Source: Bacteroidia bacterium
GTDB taxonomy: Bacteria; Bacteroidota; Bacteroidia; SXHM01
NCBI GenBank assembly: GCA_022072225.1
Contig: JAJVIC010000009.1
Coordinates: 279,746-343,745, forward strand
Length of the DNA: 64,000 nucleotides
Reading direction: 5' to 3'
Part shown: piece after piece, positions 36,401 to 45,002 of the stretch
Layout of the letters: each line of letters begins with the position of its first letter
Numbering within the stretch: the first letter of the stretch is position 1
Program-made: the position numbers and the translations under genes
Notes under the pieces: model-generated
Database searches by the model: none
The model's input: only the letters and a program-made list of their open reading frames with translations
Told to the model about the DNA's origin: nothing

Positions 36401-36766
36401 TGTTAATGTTACGGGAGCAGTCTGAAAAATAAACTCTTCAACGGCACCCGCAGCTCCATTTGGATTTGCACAGGTTATGGTTGGTCCTGTGCCATTACAT
36501 TGGGGCGAAATATCTGTTTGTGAAATCAAAATCAACGGAATAGAAAAAGTGGGAGAACCCACAGTAGGATAGTTGAATACTTCCAGACCATTACTAACAT
36601 CAATTGTTACAATTCCGCTGTTACAATCGCGGTAACCTTTCATGGTAAACTGAAACTGGCCGTTTGGCAGGCAAACCCATGTGATTTCGCCACCCATAAG
36701 ATGCGTGGCATTTGTACTTTCGAGCGAAAGCAGCAGTACCAAAAGCCCTAAGAAAATCTTCTTCAA
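33446..36766 (-). CDS. Large gliding-motility-type adhesin with T9SS type B C-terminal domain
   Basis: An 1106-aa secreted protein. The signal peptide ends near STNA; the mature protein starts with THLMGGEITWVC and KGYRDCNSG, a region also found in the 719-aa adhesin at 58907. The middle has cadherin/Ig-like and fibronectin III-like segments (for example PPSFRCVSVLPNGDVQLTW and repeated YYYxxxAxDSCG strands). The C-terminus (FFVPNAFAPEGLN to TGTVTLLR) is the type B, gliding-motility-associated sorting domain. It likely acts as a cell-surface adhesin. mqnE follows 4 bases downstream. Confidence 0.85.
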   Translation of the reverse strand: MKKIFLGLLVLLLSLESTNATHLMGGEITWVCLPNGQFQFTMKGYRDCNSGIVTIDVSNGLEVFNYPTVGSPTFSIPLILISQTDISPQCNGTGPTITCANPNGAAGAVEEFIFQTAPVTLTGTPPPEGWIFSYDGCCRNSAITNILNAGNEGFVLRAKMFAYNGQNTNPCYDSSPQFIEKPATIICAGYPFTYNHNAVDNELDSLSYQWSNALDDFFGAWTSTNPPQLTYVSPYSPSNPLPNQSFNPSNVPAQLNINTGEVSFTSFTPGNFVTIVKVEAWKCGILVAEIYREIQVTILAGCAQNTKPIVAPLGGIFTGFDATVTAGDLVTFTLNGVDPEFLPNGNPQTVSINSTGSQYGTGFTNTGAGCLNPPCASLNPPPVISGPQGASTNFTWQTDCNHIAYNDICATTSNTYTFVFRVADDFCPAPAVSIITVSITVEAWATVPPPSFRCVSVLPNGDVQLTWIPPADPDNRFDSYHIYESTSETGPYTVIDSIFNINTTTYTHTGAGANTTSHYYYIRTRSGCNGEVFTEPTDTLQSILLDVTNPGTGSAALSWNALSDPLPATTYSGYYRIYREFPPGVWVLIDSTQGLTYDDEITLCDAFINYRVEIEDQSGCISVSSVDGDVFSDLTPPASPSIDSVSVDVLAGLNQAGIGWNVNPSGDTEGYIVYQNINNSWTPIDTVWGLNNTYYLNGNSIAGQGSETYRIAAIDSCDNTSPLGDIHSSIFLGANVDICLRQANLSWNAYTGWANGVSQYEIYYSQDGGTRTLAGSVGGTTTTFIHQNLTANSTYCYYVRAWDASQTKSAASNDTCILAEIPVAPLFTYIRTVTVPQTGGVDLYAHVDTAADVIEYKISRSEDNVLFNTVGTTPFTNLPTIYYFDNTALSNERSYYYNVIAVDSCGADVDTSEYARTIYLTAEGKADRKNYLNWNHYEGWLGNVAAYSIYRSIDGVFDITPLVTVSPSDTFYVDNVADIVEGNGTFCYYIYALEDAGNPYGFVETSTSNVACAFQLPNFFVPNAFAPEGLNQIFIPITLFVADENYTMEIYTRWGERIFMTTDKYEGWNGILDGKLVPQGVYVYSFHFQSAAGFEYTRTGTVTLLR

Positions 36767-36847
36767 GAAAACAATTTAATAGTCCGTAAAAATACGAAAC
36801 AATGTTATGATTAACAAGGGCTGCGAAGATTTGGCCTGACAAGGTTG

Positions 36848-38146
36848 TTAGGCGAATAAATGCTGTGTTAAAGCACTATTAAAAACACCTTTAGGGTCAA
36901 GTTTATTTTTCAGCTGTTTAAACTTCTCAAATTCTGGGAATGAGTTACTTATTTTCTTACTATCAGGTGTAAATTCTTTTGGCCAGTGTGGTCTTCCGCC
37001 AAAGGAATACATCAGTTCTTCAAAGCCGGTCATGTATTCTTTCCAGTAGCGATTGCCATATTGATACGCACCAATGTAGCAGGCGTCTTGTTTATAAGCC
37101 GGACTAAGCCAAGTATTGTCTGCTTTTACAAAACGCACTTCCACTACAAAATTGATGCGCAGTTTTTTATGTTCAATCATCTCTTTAAGTTTTTTCAATG
37201 CTTCCGAAGCATGTTCAACCGGAATTGCATATTCTGTTTCAAAGTGGATGGGTGGCATGGGAACATTAAAAACTTCCCAGGTTTTTTCAATGCGCGATAC
37301 CTTTTTGAAATGAATTTTATTAATCAGTTTGTTGATTGGAGGAACTGTTTTTGGAAACCAATCGCCCAATCTTAGAAGGAATACAAAGAATATATTCACT
37401 AGAAATGAATCGTCCATAAATTTCTGAAAGGCCGAGCGCGGTTGTAATTCTTCATTTGTTCTGAAATATCTGTAAACGCCAATTAAAGGAGCATGAGGAA
37501 ACCACCAAAGTTTTAAGTGATCGGTAGATTGAATTAGTTCTGGAATTTTTTCCAATGTTTCTTCAAAAGGCAGCGCATACGATGCATCGCGCAGGTTGAA
37601 AACATCAACACATTGAATGGTCAATTCTGATACAATACCCAGAACACCAAGATTTATTCTTACTGCGGGAAGAAGTTCTGCGTTTTCTTTTTCGCTGATA
37701 GTCAAAACCGAACCATCAGCTAAAATCAGTTTCATACCAATTATCTGTGTAGAAATATTGCCGAATTTTATTCCTGTTCCGTGTGTTCCGGTTGCTGTAG
37801 CACCTGCAATGCTTTGTTCAGAAACGGAGCCGAGATTGGAAAGTGAAAGCCCGTTTTCATACAAAATTACATTCAGGGTTTTTAAACGAATACCTGCCTG
37901 AACAGTAACTTGTTTTTTCTCTTTGTCAATGTTAAGAACCCTGCTGTATTTGTCAAGATTAATAAGGTAATGTGTTGGCAAAGCCAGTGCCGACCATGAA
38001 TGTGCCGCGCCAACTAATTTTATATTTTTGTCTTTGGCAACAGCATTTTTTACCAGTTCAATAATTTCGTTTTCGTTTGTTGGTTGGAAATAGCGTTCTG
38101 CTTCTCCTGTCACATTACCTGCCCAGTTTTTGAATTTGTATGCCAT
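36848..38146 (-). CDS. FAD-linked D-arabinono-1,4-lactone oxidase family protein
   Basis: A 432-aa flavoprotein of the vanillyl-alcohol oxidase fold. The N-terminal PCMH FAD domain shows KLVGAAHSWSALALP, a LINLDKYSRVL segment and GATATGTHGTG (about residues 122-132). The C-terminal half resembles sugar-lactone (ALO) oxidases, including the terminal FEKFKQLKNKLDPKGVFNSAL. Family members oxidise aldonolactones or alditols; the substrate is not readable. I chose ATG 38146; the extra 7 residues of the longer frame carry no support. It is divergent from the glycosyltransferase at 38230. Confidence 0.82.
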   Translation of the reverse strand: MAYKFKNWAGNVTGEAERYFQPTNENEIIELVKNAVAKDKNIKLVGAAHSWSALALPTHYLINLDKYSRVLNIDKEKKQVTVQAGIRLKTLNVILYENGLSLSNLGSVSEQSIAGATATGTHGTGIKFGNISTQIIGMKLILADGSVLTISEKENAELLPAVRINLGVLGIVSELTIQCVDVFNLRDASYALPFEETLEKIPELIQSTDHLKLWWFPHAPLIGVYRYFRTNEELQPRSAFQKFMDDSFLVNIFFVFLLRLGDWFPKTVPPINKLINKIHFKKVSRIEKTWEVFNVPMPPIHFETEYAIPVEHASEALKKLKEMIEHKKLRINFVVEVRFVKADNTWLSPAYKQDACYIGAYQYGNRYWKEYMTGFEELMYSFGGRPHWPKEFTPDSKKISNSFPEFEKFKQLKNKLDPKGVFNSALTQHLFA

Positions 38147-38172
38147 GAGGTAAAAATATAGATTCAACTGAT

Positions 38173-38205
38173 AGACCTGACAGGTTTTTAAAACCTGTCA
38201 GGTCT
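38173..38205. repeat. 33-base perfect palindromic repeat
   Basis: AGACCTGACAGGTTTT (38173-38188) and its exact reverse complement (38190-38205) flank a single T. It lies between two divergent genes, so a terminator role is unlikely. From memory, this is a dispersed repeat family in Bacteroidota. Confidence 0.8.
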
Positions 38206-38229
38206 GTTTCAAATCTCTATTTTCGCAAT

Positions 38230-39306
38230 GTGAAATCAAAAAAACGCATTCTTGTTTGCCCGCTCGACTGGGGCTTAGGTCATGCCACACGCTGCATTCC
38301 TGTAATTCACGAATTGCAGAAGCAAGGTGCAGAGGTAATAATTGCAGCATATAAACGCCCTTTAGAATTATTGAAACAGGAATTTCCGCAGTTACAGTTA
38401 ATTGTTTTTCCGGGTTACGAAATTGCCTATCCAGAAAATGGAAGCATGGTTTTGAAAATGGCTTTTTCCATTCCTAAAATTCTGAGAAAGATAAATGAGG
38501 AGAAGAAGTTTTTAAAGGATATTGTACGTAATGAGAAAATTGACGGAGTAATTTCAGATAATCGTTACGGGCTTGGAATTACTGACGTACCAACAGTTCT
38601 GATGTTGCATCAGTTGATGATAAAATCACCTTTTGGTGAACGTCTTTTGCATCAGATTACACTCAATTATGTAAAGCAATTTTCCTTCTGTTGGGTTCCT
38701 GATTTTGCGGGTGAAAATAATTTATCGGGCGACCTTGCACATAAATATCCGCTGCCTGATAACGCACGGTTTGTTGGTGCATTGTCACGCTTTTCCGCTT
38801 TTCCGCAAAATAAAACAGCAGAAAAGAAATACGATTTACTCGCCATCATTTCCGGTCCTGAACCGCAGCGAACTGTTTTTGAAAAAATGATTGTGAAGCA
38901 GGTTTCCCAACTTCCGCAGCAAACCTTGGTGGTTTCAGGAAAGCCAGAAAACAAAGTGCAGATAGAGAAAACCGGAAATGCTGAAATTGTATCTCATTTG
39001 AATGCAGAACAATTATTCAATGCACTTTCAGCAAGTGAATTAGTGCTTACCCGCCCGGGCTATTCAACCATTATGGATTTAGCGGTGATGAGGAAGAAAG
39101 CAATTTTTGTCCCAACTCCGGGACAAACCGAACAGGAATATTTGGGTAAGTTATATCAGCAGAAAAAGCTTCATCTCTGCGTAAAACAAAATGAGTTGGA
39201 TGTTGTAAAAGCAATTGAACAGGTTTCAGCGTTTAATGGCTTCTCTGAGTTTTCAGAAACAGAATTGCTTTCAGAGAATGTTGAAGAATTTTTAAGTTCT
39301 TGCTAA
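38230..39306 (+). CDS. MurG-like glycosyltransferase
   Basis: A 358-aa GT-B fold protein. The N-terminus (ILVCPLDWGLGHATRCIPVIHELQKQGAEVIIAA) is the acceptor domain; the C-terminal half has PGYSTIMDLAVMRKKAIFVPTPGQTEQEYLGKLY, the nucleotide-sugar-binding segment of glycosyltransferase family 28 C-terminal domains. Start GTG 38230; no upstream ATG is in frame. The acceptor is unknown. It ends 1 base from the convergent M16 gene. Confidence 0.82.
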   Translation: MKSKKRILVCPLDWGLGHATRCIPVIHELQKQGAEVIIAAYKRPLELLKQEFPQLQLIVFPGYEIAYPENGSMVLKMAFSIPKILRKINEEKKFLKDIVRNEKIDGVISDNRYGLGITDVPTVLMLHQLMIKSPFGERLLHQITLNYVKQFSFCWVPDFAGENNLSGDLAHKYPLPDNARFVGALSRFSAFPQNKTAEKKYDLLAIISGPEPQRTVFEKMIVKQVSQLPQQTLVVSGKPENKVQIEKTGNAEIVSHLNAEQLFNALSASELVLTRPGYSTIMDLAVMRKKAIFVPTPGQTEQEYLGKLYQQKKLHLCVKQNELDVVKAIEQVSAFNGFSEFSETELLSENVEEFLSSC

Positions 39307-39307
39307 C

Positions 39308-40594
39308 TTATCCCAACTTCCCTACCACCAACTCATAAAAATCCTCCTCACGCAAATACTTATTGGCGAGTGCCTGAATTTCAGCGGGAGTAATAGTTTT
39401 CACAGTTTTTATCCAACGTTGATAATACGAATAATCCAATCCGTATTTCAAAAGGCTGATGTATTTTTCTGCCAGAGCAAACGGTCCATCAATGTCTTTC
39501 AGGAATACTCCCAGCATATAATTTCTAACGGTATCTAATTCTTCCTGCGAAACAGGTTCTTCGCGCAGTACCTTCATTTCGTGATAAATTTCTTTAAGCG
39601 TTGCTTTAGTTACTTCAACACCAACTTCGCTGCCTATTGACCAAATTCCGGTTGTACCCAATGGAACAAGTCCTGAACCAATTCCATAGGTGTAACCTTT
39701 GTCTTCACGGATGTTGGTCATCAGGCGAGAACCGAAATAACCACCAAAAACAGTATTCAAAACCTGTAGCGGAATATAATCGGGATGTGTTTTGCTGAAC
39801 AGCGGACGCGCAATTTTAATGGCACTTTGCACCACATTGGGAACTTCGTGCACCTGTTTTTTATCAGCAGACGGTTCAGGGGTTGGCGTATTGTTATTAA
39901 AGGAAGAAACCTTTGCCGGAATGTTTTCAAATTCCTTTTTGAATGTATCCAATACTTCAGGGGTTACGCGTCCTGATATAATAACATCACAATCCAGCGC
40001 GCGGTAGTGCGCATGATGAAAGTCTAATAATTGCTGGCGGGTAACGTTATCAAAATCCCGGGGAATAACACGGTACCCGAAAGGATGTTCTTTTCCGTAA
40101 AGTATTTCGTAAATGAGTTTTGAAGCCATTACCGAAACTTTCTTTTCGCCTGAAATGAGTTTTTGTTTGCTGTTTTCGCGGTAGGTTTTTAATTCGTTTT
40201 CGGGATAGGTTGCGTTGAGCAACAAATCTTTTATTACCGGCAAGGTTTTGTCTAGATGTTTACTCAACGTGTAAAGCACCAATGCGGGAGTATCGCGCGA
40301 AGAGTCGGTTTTCATATATGAACCGTAGAAATCTAATTGTTCCGAAATTTCTTTGGATGTGCGTTTGTCAGTTCCTTCTCCGATAGCTTCAACAGTCATG
40401 GCTGCAACCAGACGTGCAGGCTGTTTCAGTGCGCCAGCCGAAAAGAGAAACTCCACTTTTAAAACATCTTGTGTGCCTGAATTGAGTATGTGCAGCGGCA
40501 AGCCGTTAGCTAGTGTAATATGTTCGGCTTCGGGTAATTCAATATCAGGAAAAGGCTTTACTTCGGGTTCTTGGGTTCTGTTTAATGTTTGCAT
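39308..40594 (-). CDS. M16 peptidase-family protein, probably non-catalytic subunit
   Basis: A 428-aa M16-fold protein. The zinc-binding HxxEH motif is absent: the equivalent region reads AAMTVEAIGEGTDKRTSKEI, without either His. The C-terminal M16 domain shows GYFGSRLMTNIREDKGYTYGIGSG, a conserved substrate-site segment. This is the usual makeup of the partner chain in two-protein M16 proteases, the catalytic chain being encoded just upstream at 40667. I chose ATG 40594; the longer frame from 40624 would run into the repeat at 40611. Confidence 0.85.
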   Translation of the reverse strand: MQTLNRTQEPEVKPFPDIELPEAEHITLANGLPLHILNSGTQDVLKVEFLFSAGALKQPARLVAAMTVEAIGEGTDKRTSKEISEQLDFYGSYMKTDSSRDTPALVLYTLSKHLDKTLPVIKDLLLNATYPENELKTYRENSKQKLISGEKKVSVMASKLIYEILYGKEHPFGYRVIPRDFDNVTRQQLLDFHHAHYRALDCDVIISGRVTPEVLDTFKKEFENIPAKVSSFNNNTPTPEPSADKKQVHEVPNVVQSAIKIARPLFSKTHPDYIPLQVLNTVFGGYFGSRLMTNIREDKGYTYGIGSGLVPLGTTGIWSIGSEVGVEVTKATLKEIYHEMKVLREEPVSQEELDTVRNYMLGVFLKDIDGPFALAEKYISLLKYGLDYSYYQRWIKTVKTITPAEIQALANKYLREEDFYELVVGKLG

Positions 40595-40610
40595 GGTTAT
40601 AAGTGTTTTT

Positions 40611-40670
40611 CCGCAGAGGCGCAAAGACGCAGAGTTTATTTTCTTTGCGCCTTAGAGTCTTTGCGGTTAA
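40611..40670. repeat. Imperfect inverted repeat of GCGCAAAGAC units
   Basis: Two 24-base arms (40611-40634 and 40643-40666) pair at 18 of 24 positions around TTTATTTT. It fills almost the whole 72-base gap between the two M16 genes, and its TTAA end supplies the stop codon of the catalytic subunit. It resembles, from memory, a widespread repeat family. Confidence 0.75.
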
Positions 40671-41908
40671 GATTTTTTAGCGTGATAATACAGCGTTGAG
40701 CAATTGGTATGGACCAGCGTTTTTTCGGCAAGTTCTTTTACTTTTTCTTTTTGTACCGCCTGGTATTTTTCGCCTTCCCGGTTTACATCTTCGGCATTGC
40801 CCATTAACTCAAAGATGGCAAGGTTCAGGGCCTTTCCTTCCACACCCATTTCGGAAAAAACGAGCGATGCTTCCATGTTATTTTTAATTTTCTGGAGTTC
40901 GTTTTCTTCCACAACAGCAGCGCGCAGTTTTTCTACTTCTTCCATTATTCCTGCTTCGGCAGCTTTCATGTCAACGCCTTCTGAAACTTTACCTGCGATG
41001 AGCAAAAGCCCGGGGTCGTCATCGCCAGAAATGTAGGAGTTGATTTCGCTGAAAAGTTTTTTATTCTTTACCAGTTCAATGTAGAGGCGTGAAGATTTTC
41101 CGCGCGAGAATAATTCGGAGATAACATCAAAGGCATAGTAGTCGGGATTTTTGCGTTCGCACATGTGCCATGCTTTATAAATTGCATCGTATGGCACATC
41201 AGCAGTGGTTTCCTCTTTTCGTTCTTCGGTTTGCCGAGGCTCAACGGGAAGTTTACGTTCTTTCTTTTCGCCTTTTGCAATAGGTCCGAACCATTTCTCA
41301 GCCAGTTTCACTACTTCATCTGTTTTTACATTTCCGGCAACGGAAAGAATAGCATTGTTTGGCAGGTAATGTTTTTTGAAAAATGCTTTCACATCGTCCA
41401 TTGTAGCATTTTCGATATGGGAAATTTCTTTACCGATAGTGTTCCATAAATAAGGATGAACCTTGTAGGCAAGGGGTTTGAGTTTCAACCACACATCACC
41501 GTAGGGCTGGTTGAGGTAGCGCTGACGAAACTCTTCAATTACCACATTGCGCTGAACCTCGAGGCTTTTTTCGGAGAAGGCAAGACTTAACATTCTGTCA
41601 CTTTCCAACCAAAAGCCTGTTTCCAGATTTTGTGCAGGCAGGGTAAGGTAATAGTTGGTAATGTCGTTGCTGGTAAAGGCATTATTCTCACCACCCACTT
41701 TTTGTAAGGGCTCGTCATAATTAGGAATGTTGACAGAGCCGCCAAACATCAGATGTTCAAACAGATGGGCGAAACCGGTTTTATCAGGGTCTTCATCGCG
41801 CGCACCTACATCGTATAAAATGTTCATAGCGGCAATGGGGGTAGAGCGGTCTTCGTGAACAATCACTTTGAGGCCATTGCTCAGTGTATGCTTTTCAAAT
41901 TGTATCAT
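40667..41908 (-). CDS. M16-family zinc peptidase, catalytic subunit
   Basis: A 413-aa metalloprotease with the inverted zinc motif HLFEH (residues 48-52) in GFAHLFEHLMFGGSVN and the downstream Glu in ERNVVIEEF-like context (VQRNVVIEEFRQRY). The R/Y segment is represented by FSRGKSSRLYIELVK. No signal peptide is seen, so it is probably cytoplasmic or uses a partner for placement. The stop codon is provided by the adjacent repeat. It is followed by its non-catalytic partner and preceded, 4 bases upstream, by the flavin oxidoreductase. Confidence 0.9.
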   Translation of the reverse strand: MIQFEKHTLSNGLKVIVHEDRSTPIAAMNILYDVGARDEDPDKTGFAHLFEHLMFGGSVNIPNYDEPLQKVGGENNAFTSNDITNYYLTLPAQNLETGFWLESDRMLSLAFSEKSLEVQRNVVIEEFRQRYLNQPYGDVWLKLKPLAYKVHPYLWNTIGKEISHIENATMDDVKAFFKKHYLPNNAILSVAGNVKTDEVVKLAEKWFGPIAKGEKKERKLPVEPRQTEERKEETTADVPYDAIYKAWHMCERKNPDYYAFDVISELFSRGKSSRLYIELVKNKKLFSEINSYISGDDDPGLLLIAGKVSEGVDMKAAEAGIMEEVEKLRAAVVEENELQKIKNNMEASLVFSEMGVEGKALNLAIFELMGNAEDVNREGEKYQAVQKEKVKELAEKTLVHTNCSTLYYHAKKS

Positions 41909-41912
41909 CTTT

Positions 41913-42860
41913 TCAGAAATCTGTTTCGTTTAACTCTGCTTTTGCAGCGTTGTATTCTTTAATCATTTCCTCAACTACCTGTGCAGCAGGTTTTACATCG
42001 CGGATGTAGCCGGCAATCTGACCTATCTCTAATTCGCCTTCATCCATATCGCCTTCAAACATTCCTTTTTTAGCGCGAGCTCTGCCCAGCAGCTGAACCA
42101 TCTCGTCTAATGAAGCAGAACGGTTTTCGGCTTCCTGTACCTGCTCAAAGAATTTGTTTTTAATCAAGCGTACCGGAACCAGTTTTTTCATGGTTAACAA
42201 TGTTCCGCCTTCTTCGGTTTCTACTATTTTGTTTTTAAAGCTTTCGTGTGCGGATGATTCAACAGTTGCAGCAAAACGACTTCCGACCTGCACACCGTCA
42301 GCCCCCAAAGCCATGGTTGCCAGCATTGCTCTGCCTGATGCAATTCCTCCGGCTGCCAGGAGTGGGATTGTTATTGCCTGTTTTACCATGGGTATTAAAC
42401 AAAGTGTGGTGGTTTCTTCGCGTCCGTTGTGGCCACCTGCTTCAAATCCTTCTGCCACTACTGCATCTACTCCTGCTTCCTGACTCTTCAAGGCAAACTT
42501 TGCACTGGAAACAACATGTACTACTTTAATTCCATGTTGCTTTAAAAAGCCTGTCCAGGTTTTAGGGCTTCCGGCAGATGTAAACACCACAGGTACTTTT
42601 TCCTCAACAATAATATCCATCAATTGTTTAATATCGGGATAAAGCAGAGGCACATTTACACCGAAAGGTTTGCTGGTTGCGGCTTTGCATTTCTGAATAT
42701 GTTCGCGCAGAACATCGGGGTACATGGAGCCTGCACCGAGCAAACCGAGCCCGCCACTGTTGGAGACAGCCGAGGCCAAGCGCCATCCGCTGCACCAGAT
42801 CATTCCTGCCTGAATTATGGGGTATTTTATGTTGAAAAGTTCTGTTATACGGTTCTTCAT
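41913..42860 (-). CDS. NAD(P)H-dependent flavin oxidoreductase (nitronate monooxygenase/FabK-like)
   Basis: A 315-aa TIM-barrel flavoenzyme. [30 protein letters not shown] at the N-terminus, [17 protein letters not shown] and [32 protein letters not shown] are the typical FMN-binding segments of the 2-nitropropane dioxygenase/FabK family. It may detoxify nitronates or act as an enoyl reductase; the sequence alone does not decide. I chose ATG 42860, since the longer frame from 42914 would overlap the glyA promoter. It leads an operon with the M16 pair and is divergent from glyA. Confidence 0.82.
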   Translation of the reverse strand: MKNRITELFNIKYPIIQAGMIWCSGWRLASAVSNSGGLGLLGAGSMYPDVLREHIQKCKAATSKPFGVNVPLLYPDIKQLMDIIVEEKVPVVFTSAGSPKTWTGFLKQHGIKVVHVVSSAKFALKSQEAGVDAVVAEGFEAGGHNGREETTTLCLIPMVKQAITIPLLAAGGIASGRAMLATMALGADGVQVGSRFAATVESSAHESFKNKIVETEEGGTLLTMKKLVPVRLIKNKFFEQVQEAENRSASLDEMVQLLGRARAKKGMFEGDMDEGELEIGQIAGYIRDVKPAAQVVEEMIKEYNAAKAELNETDF

Positions 42861-42877
42861 ATCATTAGGTGTTGTAA

Positions 42878-42885
42878 TACTTTTG
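42878..42885 (+). promoter_or_regulatory. -7 element TACTTTTG of glyA
   Basis: A perfect TAnnTTTG element 36 bases before the glyA ATG; no clear -33. It lies 18 bases from the divergent flavin oxidoreductase start. Confidence 0.5.
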
Positions 42886-42921
42886 CTGCCGGACGAAAGT
42901 ACCAAAACAAACAATTATCAA

Positions 42922-44196
42922 ATGAAAAAAGATACAGCAATTTTTGACTTAATCAGAAAAGAACGCCACCGTCAGACTGTGGGAATTGAGTTAATAGCAT
43001 CGGAAAATTATGTGAGCGATGATGTGATGAAAGCCATGGGCTCGGTGCTGACGAATAAATATGCAGAGGGTTATCCCGGGAAGCGGTATTATGGCGGCTG
43101 CGAAGTAGTGGATGTTGTAGAACAGCTGGCTATTGACCGTTTGAAAACCTTATTCAATGCTGAATATGCGAACGTGCAACCTCACTCGGGAGCACAGGCC
43201 AATGCTGCGGTGATGCTGGCGGTACTGAAACCGGGCGATACTATATTGGGATTGGACTTATCTATGGGCGGACATTTATCGCACGGTTCTTCGGTTAACT
43301 ATTCAGGAATGTTGTACAGACCTGTTTTTTACGGGGTGAAGAAAACAACGGGAAGAGTGGATTATGATGCAATGGAGAAAACGGCTATTAAAGAAAAACC
43401 CAAACTGATTATAGCCGGTGCTTCGGCACACTCGCGGGACTGGGATTTTAAGCGGATGCGTAAAATTGCAGATAAGGTTGGTGCTTTGCTGCTGGCTGAT
43501 ATTGCTCATCCTGCGGGGTTGATTGCACGGGGAATTTTGAACGACCCGATGCCGCATTGCCATATTGTTACTTCGACCACGCACAAGACTTTGCGCGGAC
43601 CAAGAGGCGGTGTTATACTGATGGGGAAAGATTTTGAAAATCCAATGGGACACAGAACACCAAAGGGAGAAATCAAAATGATGTCGGCAGTATTGAACGG
43701 GGCTGTGTTTCCGGGAATACAGGGAGGGCCGCTGGAGCATGTAATTGCTGCCAAAGCGGTGGCTTTTGGCGAAGCACTTTCGGACTCGTACTTAAAATAC
43801 TGCGTGCAGGTGGTGAAAAACTCACAGCTGATGGCCAAAGAATTTATGGCAAAGGGTTATGATGTGGTTTCGGGCGGAACGGATAATCACAGTATGCTGA
43901 TAGACCTGAGGAGCAAGAACCTGAACGGAAAAGTGGCTGAAAATACGTTGGTGAAAGCTGACATAACTGTAAACAAGAACATGGTTCCGTTTGATGATAA
44001 ATCTCCTTTTATAACTTCGGGTTTCCGTGTTGGAACGGCAGCCATTACTACCAGAGGGCTGAAGGAAAAACATATTCCGGCTATTGTTGACCTTATTGAT
44101 ATTGTGCTGATGAACACCGAAGATGACGCTGTATTGAAAGCGGTGAAGAAGGAAGTTAATAAGATGATGAGTAAGTTTCCGTTGTTTGCGGAGTAA
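42922..44196 (+). CDS. glyA: Serine hydroxymethyltransferase
   Basis: GlyA interconverts serine and glycine, transferring a one-carbon unit to tetrahydrofolate with PLP. The 424-aa product has the PLP-Lys segment [14 protein letters not shown] (Lys222), [20 protein letters not shown] and [20 protein letters not shown] has His where many homologues carry Tyr. The start at 42922 gives the usual N-terminus; a longer frame from 42817 lies upstream of the -7 element. It is convergent with the next gene after only 3 bases. Confidence 0.95.
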   Translation: MKKDTAIFDLIRKERHRQTVGIELIASENYVSDDVMKAMGSVLTNKYAEGYPGKRYYGGCEVVDVVEQLAIDRLKTLFNAEYANVQPHSGAQANAAVMLAVLKPGDTILGLDLSMGGHLSHGSSVNYSGMLYRPVFYGVKKTTGRVDYDAMEKTAIKEKPKLIIAGASAHSRDWDFKRMRKIADKVGALLLADIAHPAGLIARGILNDPMPHCHIVTSTTHKTLRGPRGGVILMGKDFENPMGHRTPKGEIKMMSAVLNGAVFPGIQGGPLEHVIAAKAVAFGEALSDSYLKYCVQVVKNSQLMAKEFMAKGYDVVSGGTDNHSMLIDLRSKNLNGKVAENTLVKADITVNKNMVPFDDKSPFITSGFRVGTAAITTRGLKEKHIPAIVDLIDIVLMNTEDDAVLKAVKKEVNKMMSKFPLFAE

Positions 44197-44199
44197 AGC

Positions 44200-44946
44200 T
44201 TACTTACAATCGTAAAAATACCTGTAGGCATACTCAATGTTGTTTAAGCCATCGGCTACGGTAACTGTTTCGGGCAGCTTATTTTTATTGAAGGAGTAGG
44301 TATAGAGCGTAGATTTTTCCATTACTTCATTTCCCTGTTCATCAACAAAAATAAAACTGAGGAGGTTGTTTTCTTCGTGGTGGCCCAATAGTTTGTTTAT
44401 AAAGGCATAGGGGTTTTTATTGTTGTCGTATTTAAGCCTGAATTCGTTCATCATTCCATCGTATTCTTCAAACTTTTTATAAGGATTTCTGGCTGCATCG
44501 TTTTCGTAGTAATAGGTTTCCTGTGATACAACCAAGGTGTCGGGACTTTGTGTATCGAGTTCAATTATTTTTTTCAGTCTTTTTTGTTTGTCGTAAACAT
44601 AACGGCTGATTGCGATAAGCATATTCAGGTCGTTGTAGTGATGTATTTCGCTGATTTTGTCTTCGGAATAATTGTATTGATGAATAAAATAAATAAAGCC
44701 ATCGGCCCCTTCGGAGTAGCTGTGTAAGCGGCCTGTTGCATTGTACTCTGCTGAATAGTTTACCAGGTAATCACTGCTGTCGGTCCAGGACAGAAGTAGT
44801 CCTGTTTTGTCGTAATTATAGGTAGTGGTTTTTAGTATGGTTCCATCAGAGGGATCGTATTCCTGCTCTTTTTTCAGTTGGCAGTTTTGAGCAAAGGATA
44901 TTGAAATGGCTGATACAAGAAGAAGGATATTGAGTACTGTTTTCAT
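44200..44946 (-). CDS. Secreted YD/RHS-like protein of unknown function
   Basis: A 248-aa protein with a signal peptide (ends near SFAQ, residue 20). The mature part has repeated Tyr-Asp strands such as TTYNYDKTGLLLSWTDSS, YNATGRLHSYSEG and YVYDKQKRLKKIIELD, reminiscent of RHS/YD repeats; it is far shorter than RHS toxins and lacks a toxin-like tail. I chose ATG 44946, 15 bases from a -7 element on the minus strand (44961-44968). It is likely a surface or periplasmic protein. Confidence 0.65.
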   Translation of the reverse strand: MKTVLNILLLVSAISISFAQNCQLKKEQEYDPSDGTILKTTTYNYDKTGLLLSWTDSSDYLVNYSAEYNATGRLHSYSEGADGFIYFIHQYNYSEDKISEIHHYNDLNMLIAISRYVYDKQKRLKKIIELDTQSPDTLVVSQETYYYENDAARNPYKKFEEYDGMMNEFRLKYDNNKNPYAFINKLLGHHEENNLLSFIFVDEQGNEVMEKSTLYTYSFNKNKLPETVTVADGLNNIEYAYRYFYDCK

Positions 44947-44960
44947 GATTTTGTTTTTTT

Positions 44961-44968
44961 CAAACATA
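44961..44968 (-). promoter_or_regulatory. -7 element TATGTTTG (minus strand)
   Basis: Reads TATGTTTG on the minus strand, 14 bases before ATG 44946. It supports that start over the upstream in-frame ATG at 44988. Confidence 0.5.
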
Positions 44969-44989
44969 TAAATAATCTGAACATTCACT

Positions 44990-44997
44990 TACATTTG
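44990..44997 (+). promoter_or_regulatory. -7 element TACATTTG of the CDF transporter gene
   Basis: A perfect TAnnTTTG element that ends 5 bases before ATG 45003, implying a leaderless or nearly leaderless transcript. Confidence 0.5.
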
Positions 44998-45002
44998 TTG
45001 CA

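Noticed and set aside
42817-42921. N-terminal extension of glyA
   Set aside because: It overlaps the divergent flavin oxidoreductase and the -7 element; the usual SHMT N-terminus starts at 42922.
43303-43740. 145-codon minus-strand frame opposite glyA
   Set aside because: It lies fully antisense to a highly conserved gene, and its composition follows the glyA codons.
44200-44946. RHS toxin or polymorphic toxin
   Set aside because: Only a few YD-like strands, 248 residues, no core RHS signature, no toxin domain and no immunity gene nearby.
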